Source: an uncultured Prevotella sp. (GTDB lineage Bacteria; Bacteroidota; Bacteroidia; Bacteroidales; Bacteroidaceae). Taken from it: a stretch of DNA of 42,279 nt. The first letter of the stretch is position 1. Every line of letters starts with the position of its first letter. Below the pieces are notes generated by a model that ran no database searches, was not told where the DNA came from, and saw only the letters and a program-made list of their open reading frames with translations. The stretch covers positions 1 through 42,279 of the forward strand of contig CAMHLV010000021.1 in assembly GCA_946186115.1 (NCBI GenBank), read 5' to 3'. Shown piece after piece: positions 22,817-28,858 of this stretch. The position numbers and the translations under genes are program-made.

Positions 22817-24997
22817 CTATTTGGCAGTGAAATTATTCAGCACTGTCGTCGTACCTTTTGCCGACGAGCCGAGGTAAAGGCCGTGGAAGGCTGTGGTGGC
22901 ATCGGTGGGAGCAGTATTCGACGACTTGATGTTGTACTTGCTACCACTCACCATGCCTTTGGCAGTGAACAGCGACAGGGTGCTCGAACAGTTGGCATCG
23001 AAGCTGAATGTCACCAGATTGTTGCCATTGCTGTCAGACAGCGTATAGTAAGTGTTGGTATTGAAACTGAGGCCGCTGTTGCCGCTGTAGAAATAGTAGC
23101 CCTGGGCAGCATTAGAGATGGTGTTGCTGCTGCCACCGCCGCCCCAGGGGCCGCCTCCGCCGCCACCGCCTTGCGAACCACCGGCGCTGATGGCATAGCC
23201 TGTGCCTGTTATCTGGATGTAGGAGTTGTTGTCGCAGTCGAGTCCTTCTTCTGGTCCGCCTGCCGACGTATAGGCCAGCACAGCACCGTTGCCTATGGTG
23301 ATTGCACCTTTGGTGCCGGCGTTTGAATCCACTGCATCATTGCCATTTGAGTAGCACACCGTGACTCCTCCGTTGAAGAATATCTTGCCAGTAGAGTTGA
23401 TGCAGTCGTCATAGCACTTAAAGTAGTGCTGTCCGCCCTGGATGTCGATGCTGGTCTTCGACTCCATGCCTTCGCCGCTGGTGGTTGTAACCTCGGTAGT
23501 TCCACCATAGATGGTGATGGCGCAGAGAATCTTGATGGCTTTGGCCGATGATGAATTGTAGGCGTAGCCGTTCTGAGTGATGGTGATGGCAGGACCATTG
23601 CCGTCGCTCGTTCCCTGAGTATAACTGCCGGTGATATTGGTATATGTGGTAGATGAACCACCGCCAGGACCGCCACCGCCTGAAGTCGTCTTCTTGATGC
23701 CGTCGCCACACTGGATGGCCTTCGACGCATTGCCGGCCATAAAGATGGTGATAGTGCCGGCATTCAGTGCCATGTTGAGGGCTTTGAGTCCCTTGGCCGA
23801 CTTGGTATCGTTCGACACCGTGGTGGGTGCTCCGCTGTTGGTAATCTTCAGCGAGCCGCCATTGGTGGTCAGAGTGTCGTCGGCAGAGACGCCACGTCCG
23901 GCTATTCCATTCACAGTGCATGTGATATCGCCGTCGTTGATGACAACGTTCGTACCTTTGATACAAGAAGTGTATGACGGGTCGGAAGCATCTGTGACAT
24001 CTATGGCTCCTGATGCTCTGAGAGTCAGTGTTCCGCCGTTGATGACAGCATCGCCGTCGGCCTTGAGGCACTTGCCGGCAATAGAGGATACGGGCACTGT
24101 GACATTGAGTTCACCACCATCGACATAGATATTGGCAGAATTCTCTTCTTCATGGTCGGCAGTCTCTCCAGTAGCAGCATCATCCTCTTCGAGTGACGAC
24201 TGGATACCATCGTCGCCGACACCATTGATGGTCACATTACCACTCTTCATCTGGAAATACTTGTTGCAGTTGATACCGTCCTTGACAGCATTCGGAATGT
24301 TGAGCGTAAGATTCTTGATGGTGATGTAGTCGCCGCTCTTGATGGCGTGCGACGTGTTGCCATAAACAGTGAGCGAACCATTGCCCTGCAGCTGTATCTG
24401 GCCCTTGCTGTAGATACATCCCTTCTGAGAACCGCCAGCAGAATCTGTCAGTATGTTCTCTGTGCCCTTCTTGGCACTAATCTGTATGCGCTTATTGTTG
24501 TTGATCGTGATGGCAGCACCGCTGGGATTGGTGATGGTGACTCCTGCCAGCGACACCGTACACTTGTATTCACCCGAGAGAGTGAGCGAACCGTCGGTGG
24601 TAGAGCCGCTGAGGGCGTAGGTTATCTCGTCGCCGTCAACAGCATCGGTATTGCTCTGGGCTATGCTGACATGGGCGCCGCTAACCTTCACGCTGACATA
24701 CTTTGCCACGTTGCCGGCAACATATACCAGGGCTCCTGTGCCGCTATACACCACATTCACATTATTGTCTTTTGGGGCCGTACTCTCGTCGGTAAACATC
24801 TTGGTAATCTCACTCAGGTTGTACGACTTGCCGAGAATGGTCAGCGTCTCACCGCCAGAGAATGTCATCTCGCCAACCTGTGAGGCAGAATACTGGTCGA
24901 GAACACTGACGTTGGCATCGGTACTCACATTGAGAGTCTGCGCCGTTGCTGCCACACTGGCCAGCATCACGGCAATAGAAATAAGTATCTGTCTCAT
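22817..24997 (-). CDS. Exported beta-helix carbohydrate-binding-domain protein (Cthe_2159-like)
   Basis: A 726-residue exported protein (signal peptide about 1-19, ATAQ). The bulk is a chain of short beta strands with repeated G-G and D-G-I turns: AIKSGDYITIKNLTLNIPNAVKDGINCNK-type rungs, DDGIQSSLEEDD, DDCINSTGKIFFNGG, NDAVDSNAGTKGA, EGLDCDNNSYIQITG. This fits the Cthe_2159 carbohydrate-binding family, a calcium-dependent right-handed beta-helix that binds acidic polysaccharide or cellulose. Gly-rich loops (GGGGPGGG, SQGGGGGGGPWGGGG) interrupt it. No lipobox; the C-terminus has a small beta domain. It overlaps the preceding small gene by 4 bases (ATGA) and is followed by the kinase. Confidence 0.8.
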   Translation of the reverse strand: MRQILISIAVMLASVAATAQTLNVSTDANVSVLDQYSASQVGEMTFSGGETLTILGKSYNLSEITKMFTDESTAPKDNNVNVVYSGTGALVYVAGNVAKYVSVKVSGAHVSIAQSNTDAVDGDEITYALSGSTTDGSLTLSGEYKCTVSLAGVTITNPSGAAITINNNKRIQISAKKGTENILTDSAGGSQKGCIYSKGQIQLQGNGSLTVYGNTSHAIKSGDYITIKNLTLNIPNAVKDGINCNKYFQMKSGNVTINGVGDDGIQSSLEEDDAATGETADHEEENSANIYVDGGELNVTVPVSSIAGKCLKADGDAVINGGTLTLRASGAIDVTDASDPSYTSCIKGTNVVINDGDITCTVNGIAGRGVSADDTLTTNGGSLKITNSGAPTTVSNDTKSAKGLKALNMALNAGTITIFMAGNASKAIQCGDGIKKTTSGGGGPGGGSSTTYTNITGSYTQGTSDGNGPAITITQNGYAYNSSSAKAIKILCAITIYGGTTEVTTTSGEGMESKTSIDIQGGQHYFKCYDDCINSTGKIFFNGGVTVCYSNGNDAVDSNAGTKGAITIGNGAVLAYTSAGGPEEGLDCDNNSYIQITGTGYAISAGGSQGGGGGGGPWGGGGSSNTISNAAQGYYFYSGNSGLSFNTNTYYTLSDSNGNNLVTFSFDANCSSTLSLFTAKGMVSGSKYNIKSSNTAPTDATTAFHGLYLGSSAKGTTTVLNNFTAK

Positions 24998-25380
24998 TTT
25001 ACTTGCACTTTAGTGGTTTTACCGTTGCTCTTGATGATATATACTCCGCGCTGCAGATTGCTGCCACTGGGCATTCTGCGCCCGTTGACATCATAAATCT
25101 CGGTACCTTCTGCTGCTTCGAAATCGCAGTTCACCGAACTGATGCCCGTGGTGCCGTCGTTCGAGAATTCCATCTTGGTGAGCGATGCCAGTTCTACAGC
25201 GACGGTCTCTGTGCCGGCGGTTGCCGTCAGTTTGCCATCTGCAAAGGTAATGTTAACACCGGTTGAGGTAATGCTCTTCGTGGTGCCGTCGCTGAGCGTG
25301 AACACCAGATAGCCATAGTCGGCCGCCCTGACTCCTACGCCAAGGAGCATGAGCATAGACAGAATAATGATTTTTTTCAT
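24994..25380 (-). CDS. Small exported protein with sorting-domain-like C-terminus
   Basis: A 128-residue exported protein. The signal peptide is MKKIIILSMLMLLGVGVRA; the start at 25380 is used because an upstream in-frame extension to 25455 would put charged sequence ahead of it. Residues 20-75 form a small beta domain (YGYLVFTLSDGTTKSI, ITFADGKLTATAG). The last 50 (TGISSVNCDFEA, EIYDVNGRRM, LQRGVYIIKSNGKTTKVQV) resemble the C-terminal domain of type IX-secreted or cell-surface-sorted proteins; the C10 protease in this window ends in a similar domain. It lies between the two beta-helix genes and overlaps the second by 4 bases. Function unknown; a surface-attachment partner is one possibility. 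Confidence 0.75.
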   Translation of the reverse strand: MKKIIILSMLMLLGVGVRAADYGYLVFTLSDGTTKSITSTGVNITFADGKLTATAGTETVAVELASLTKMEFSNDGTTGISSVNCDFEAAEGTEIYDVNGRRMPSGSNLQRGVYIIKSNGKTTKVQVK

Positions 25381-25458
25381 TGTAATGGGTTTCTTTTTGT
25401 TATTATTAATTAGAATATTGTATGTCGTTGTTATTATAATCCGATGTCTTTTCATTTC

Positions 25459-27195
25459 TTACCAGCGGCCTCCGCCAGGCATGTTGCCTCCCATTCCGCC
25501 CATACCGCTTGAGAGAGTGTTGCTGGCTGTCACGGTAACCGTTGACGAGCCTAAGCCGAGCTGATAACTGCTGCCGCTCTTCATATCTGGAGTGCTCACC
25601 ATGATGGTACCGCTATTGTAAGAGTATGGCGGCATGGTGAATGAGGCCAGTGTGGTGCCATTGCTGCTTACAGTGACGGTGCTGTTTGCACTCACTCCGC
25701 CTGTGGTGGTGGCTATACCCTGCGAGGTGCTGCCCAGAGTGGCGTCGATGCGTCCACCTATTCCGAAGATGTTGCCTCCAGTGATGTAGAGTCTGTACTG
25801 CTCGCCGGTGTCAATACCTGTCTCGGCCCCGCCAGCACCCATTGCCACGATTGTTCCACCAGAAATATACATATTGCCGTTGGCATCGAAAGCATCGTTG
25901 TCTGTTCCCACGGCTATGATGCTGCCACCCTTGATAAACATATCGCCGGCAGAGTTGATGCCATCGTCGTTGGCAGATATCTGGATATCGCCGTCAGTGA
26001 TGGTCAGCGTGCCCTTGGTCTCTATGCCTTCGCCATTGCTGCCGGTAGTGCGTACACGTATGGTTGTTCCCTTAAGATAAAGATCGCTGTCAACCTTGAT
26101 GCCCTTCGGCGACGATGTATCGCCATTGCTCGAATACAGGCCGCCGGTAGTTACTATATACACGTTGCCGCTGTTGAAATAGCCTTCCTGGTCGGCATTG
26201 ATACCCTTTCCGCCACTGCCGGTGCTCTTCAGATATAATTCACCGCCATTGATAATGAAAGTGGAGTCGGCCTTGATGCATGCCGCGCCCTTGGCCTCTT
26301 TATCATCTGTGTCGTAGGTGCCGTTGCCGGTAGTGATAACCGTGGTACGTCCACCGTTCACCATGACGTCGGACTCGCTGTTTATGCCTTTGGCCGCTGC
26401 CGCCGACACCTCAACATTGATGATGCCACCATTGACGAAGATGCCGTCGTTGGCCTTGATGCCGTGATTCTTTGTAGATTTGGCATAGATGTTGACACCC
26501 TGCGAGAACATGATGTAGTCGGCAGAATGAATGGCATTGTTATAGTTGCCATAGACATCCAGCGAGCCACTGCCGTTGAACAGCAGTTTGCCCTTGCAGT
26601 AGAAGGCTCCCTTGTGGTCGTTCTGCGATGTGCTGCCGTCGGTGATACTGCTGCTGCCATTAAGCACCACAAAGGCACGCTTCTTGCTCAGCAGGTTGAC
26701 GGCTGCCGAGTCGCTGTTAGTGATGTTCACACTGTTCAGTTGCAGGGCATATTTCTTATCGCCCAGGATAGTCAGCGAACCATTTGAGGTGGAGCCGCTG
26801 ACCACATAGCATACGTTCTTCACAGAACCGTGATTGGCCGTGACGTGACCACCATTGACGGTAATTTGAACGCCGTTCTCTGTCTTGGCCTGGGGATTCG
26901 ACATGTCGATGGCAACCTCTGTAGTAAAGCTGCTGCCATCGTATGCGTCTTCATCCTCTGGATAATAGGCCGTTGCAGCGTTAGTGGGCTCTGCAGTGGT
27001 CTTGTCGATGGCTACATCAAACGTCAGCAGTTCTCCAGTGCCGGCAGTGGTTCCACCCATGCTGCCAGGCGTCGTGCCGCCCTGATTATTATAGTAGTCG
27101 TTGGTATAACTATCCAACGAATCGTCTGTAGAACAGGCTGTGTTAACAGCCGTCATCATTGCCGCAAGCATCAGAATAAACATGGTCTTCTTCAT
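25459..27195 (-). CDS. Beta-helix carbohydrate-binding-domain lipoprotein (Cthe_2159-like)
   Basis: A 578-residue protein with a lipoprotein-type signal ending in AVNTAC (Cys20) and an acidic, Asn/Gly-rich linker (about 25-65). The body is the same right-handed beta-helix type as its downstream relative: KNHGIKANDGIFVNGG, GGKGINADQEGYFNSGNVYI, SNGEGIETKGTLTITDGDI, DDGINSAGDMFIKGG, DNDAFDANGNMYISGG, ETGIDTGEQYRLYITGG. The DGI/DAFDAN/ETGID turns could hold calcium as in Cthe_2159. A Gly/Met-rich tail (SSGMGGMGGNMPGGGRW) closes it. First gene of the five-gene operon; promoter at 27237-27267. Confidence 0.82.
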   Translation of the reverse strand: MKKTMFILMLAAMMTAVNTACSTDDSLDSYTNDYYNNQGGTTPGSMGGTTAGTGELLTFDVAIDKTTAEPTNAATAYYPEDEDAYDGSSFTTEVAIDMSNPQAKTENGVQITVNGGHVTANHGSVKNVCYVVSGSTSNGSLTILGDKKYALQLNSVNITNSDSAAVNLLSKKRAFVVLNGSSSITDGSTSQNDHKGAFYCKGKLLFNGSGSLDVYGNYNNAIHSADYIMFSQGVNIYAKSTKNHGIKANDGIFVNGGIINVEVSAAAAKGINSESDVMVNGGRTTVITTGNGTYDTDDKEAKGAACIKADSTFIINGGELYLKSTGSGGKGINADQEGYFNSGNVYIVTTGGLYSSNGDTSSPKGIKVDSDLYLKGTTIRVRTTGSNGEGIETKGTLTITDGDIQISANDDGINSAGDMFIKGGSIIAVGTDNDAFDANGNMYISGGTIVAMGAGGAETGIDTGEQYRLYITGGNIFGIGGRIDATLGSTSQGIATTTGGVSANSTVTVSSNGTTLASFTMPPYSYNSGTIMVSTPDMKSGSSYQLGLGSSTVTVTASNTLSSGMGGMGGNMPGGGRW

Positions 27196-27236
27196 ATTTT
27201 TTATGTTTTAAATGTTTAATATCGAATATCTTGCGA

Positions 27237-27267
27237 CAAAAGTAGAGAAAAAGAGCCGATTCGCAAA
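27237..27267 (-). promoter_or_regulatory. Promoter of the carbohydrate-binding / LytTR operon
   Basis: Minus strand: TTTG (27267-27264), 19 bases, TACTTTTG (27244-27237), a perfect Bacteroidetes promoter. Predicted start near 27230, giving a leader of about 35 bases. Confidence 0.82.
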
Positions 27268-27318
27268 ATAAATTCAGCGAATCGGCCATTTCGTTCAGTG
27301 AACGGACAGTACGTTCAC
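27255..27318. promoter_or_regulatory. Candidate operator: palindrome plus CGTTCA direct repeats
   Basis: A perfect 10-bp inverted repeat, GCCGATTCGC (27255-27264) and GCGAATCGGC (27277-27286), overlaps the -33 box. Further upstream, TTCGTTCAG (27290-27298) and TACGTTCAC (27310-27318) are direct repeats 20 bp apart, the first also part of CGTTCAGTGAACG. LytTR proteins bind two 9-bp direct repeats about two helical turns apart, so this may be the site of the operon's own regulator. Confidence 0.5.
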
Positions 27319-27369
27319 CAGTTTCCGCTTCACCCTCATCCTTTTTGGAGGGGCGGGATGTTCATTAAA

Positions 27370-27957
27370 TTAAAGACCCAGTGCCTTCTTGGCATCATTG
27401 GCAGCATTGTCGATAGCCTCGTTGGCCTTCTGCTTGGCAGCGTCCTTAACGTCCTCAGCCTTCTGCTCAGCAGCAGCCTTAGCCTCGTCAACCTTCTCGT
27501 TGACAGCAGCCTCAGCAGCATCCTTAGCATCGGTAGCAGCATCGCCAACCGACTGAATCAGTCCGTCAACAACACTCTGGGGCTCAACATTTGCCACAGC
27601 AGCCACGGCAGCAGCAACAGCAGCATTGTCGCCTACTACGGCCTTCACCTTGTCGGCATTCTCCTTCAGGAAGCTCTGAACCTTGGCAACATACTCCTTG
27701 GCAATCTCGGGGTTGGTCTTCACCAGCTCGGCTACCTTGGCCTTAACAGCCTCTACAACCTCCTGCAACTTAGTAGCATCCTTGGCCTCCAGCTGCTCGC
27801 TCAGAGCGCTGATTGTAGCATCGGCAGCAGCAGATGCCACAGAGTCAACAACAGCCACAGAGTCAACCTCGTCAACGGGAACAGCCTGTGTCTTGTTACC
27901 ACACGATGTGAAACCGATGGCGGCTACAGCCATCACTGCAAAAAGAATCTTCTTCAT
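27370..27957 (-). CDS. Ala/Lys-rich LEA-like helical lipoprotein
   Basis: A 195-residue lipoprotein (GFTSCGN, Cys19). The mature part is nearly all Ala, Lys, Asp, Glu and Val and should be amphipathic helix throughout: ALSEQLEAKDATKLQEVVEA in the middle, then a C-terminal stretch (about 135-195) with repeated A-K-D-A-A-E/K patterns (KVDEAKAAAEQKAEDVKDAA). This resembles group 3 late-embryogenesis-abundant or apolipoprotein-like repeats. No enzyme motif. It has its own TAACTTTG box and a strong AAAGGAG ribosome-binding site, rare in this phylum, suggesting high expression. A role in envelope stress protection or as an abundant structural lipoprotein is inferred only. Confidence 0.8.
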   Translation of the reverse strand: MKKILFAVMAVAAIGFTSCGNKTQAVPVDEVDSVAVVDSVASAAADATISALSEQLEAKDATKLQEVVEAVKAKVAELVKTNPEIAKEYVAKVQSFLKENADKVKAVVGDNAAVAAAVAAVANVEPQSVVDGLIQSVGDAATDAKDAAEAAVNEKVDEAKAAAEQKAEDVKDAAKQKANEAIDNAANDAKKALGL

Positions 27958-27968
27958 AGTTTTTCTTT

Positions 27969-27975
27969 CTCCTTT
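27969..27975 (-). promoter_or_regulatory. Strong Shine-Dalgarno before the LEA-like lipoprotein
   Basis: Minus-strand AAAGGAG lies 11 bases before the ATG. Most genes in this window have A-rich leaders without such a site. Confidence 0.6.
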
Positions 27976-28014
27976 AATTATTAATAAAAATGTTTTTGGT
28001 TAAATAATCGCCGG

Positions 28015-28022
28015 CAAAGTTA
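28015..28022 (-). promoter_or_regulatory. Candidate -7 box for the LEA-like lipoprotein
   Basis: Minus-strand TAACTTTG matches TAnnTTTG, 57 bases before the start. No TTTG at the -33 distance. Confidence 0.5.
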
Positions 28023-28072
28023 AGTGTTTTTTCATTATATGCTACCCTTTGGCCCTTGTTTTTTTAGTTTTT

Positions 28073-28825
28073 TTAATTTTTCAGCAGCAGTTCCACCGGA
28101 CAATGGTCAGAGCCCATTATTTCGGTATGAATCTTGGCATCGGCTATCCTGTCTCTCAACCGTTCTGACGTCACAAAGTAATCTATGCGCCACCCTGCAT
28201 TCTTCTGGCGGGCCTGGAAGCGGTACGACCACCAGGAATAGGTGACTTGCTCAGGATAGAGTGTGCGGAAGGTGTCGATAAAACCACTGGACAACAACTG
28301 TGTAAACTGCTGGCGCTCCTCGTCGGTGAAACCGGCATTCTGACGGTTGGTCTTGGGATTCTTAAGATCTATCTCCTCGTGGGCCACATTGAGGTCGCCA
28401 CACACAATGACCGGCTTTTTGGCATCGAGACTCTTCAGATAGTTGCGGAAATCATTTTCCCACGTCATGCGGTAGTCCAGCCTGCGCAGTCCGTCCTGAG
28501 AGTTAGGGGTGTAGCAGGTCACCAGATAGAACTGCTCCATCTCAAGAGTGATGACGCGCCCCTCATGGTCGTGCTGGTCGATACCAATGCCGTAGCTGAC
28601 GCTCAGCGGCTGATAGCGGCTGAAGATTGCCGTACCCGAATAGCCTTTCTTTTCGGCATAGTTCCAATACGACTGGTAGCCATCAAACTGCAGGTCGAGC
28701 TGCCCTGCCTGCATCTTGGTTTCCTGCAGACAGAAGAAGTCTGCATCAAGCATCTTGAATGTCTCGCTGAAGCCCTTGCCCTGGCAAGCCCTCAGTCCGT
28801 TTACGTTCCAACTGATCAGTTTCAT
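28073..28825 (-). CDS. xth: Exodeoxyribonuclease III (AP endonuclease)
   Basis: Cytoplasmic DNA-repair enzyme of the exonuclease III/APE family: cuts at abasic sites and has 3'-5' exonuclease activity. It is 250 residues, standard for the family. Motifs: [12 protein letters not shown] at the start, [10 protein letters not shown] (catalytic Glu), [39 protein letters not shown] and the terminal GSDHCPVEL. It starts 33 bases after the C10 protease stop, so read-through from that gene is possible; no own promoter consensus was seen in the gap. Confidence 0.95.
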   Translation of the reverse strand: MKLISWNVNGLRACQGKGFSETFKMLDADFFCLQETKMQAGQLDLQFDGYQSYWNYAEKKGYSGTAIFSRYQPLSVSYGIGIDQHDHEGRVITLEMEQFYLVTCYTPNSQDGLRRLDYRMTWENDFRNYLKSLDAKKPVIVCGDLNVAHEEIDLKNPKTNRQNAGFTDEERQQFTQLLSSGFIDTFRTLYPEQVTYSWWSYRFQARQKNAGWRIDYFVTSERLRDRIADAKIHTEIMGSDHCPVELLLKN

Positions 28826-28858
28826 ATTTCTTGTCTTTCTTCTTTTCTGGGTGTAGGA

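Noticed and set aside
22817..27195. Polysaccharide utilisation locus
   Set aside because: There are no SusC/SusD-like genes or glycoside hydrolases here; only Cthe_2159-like binding proteins and a two-component pair.
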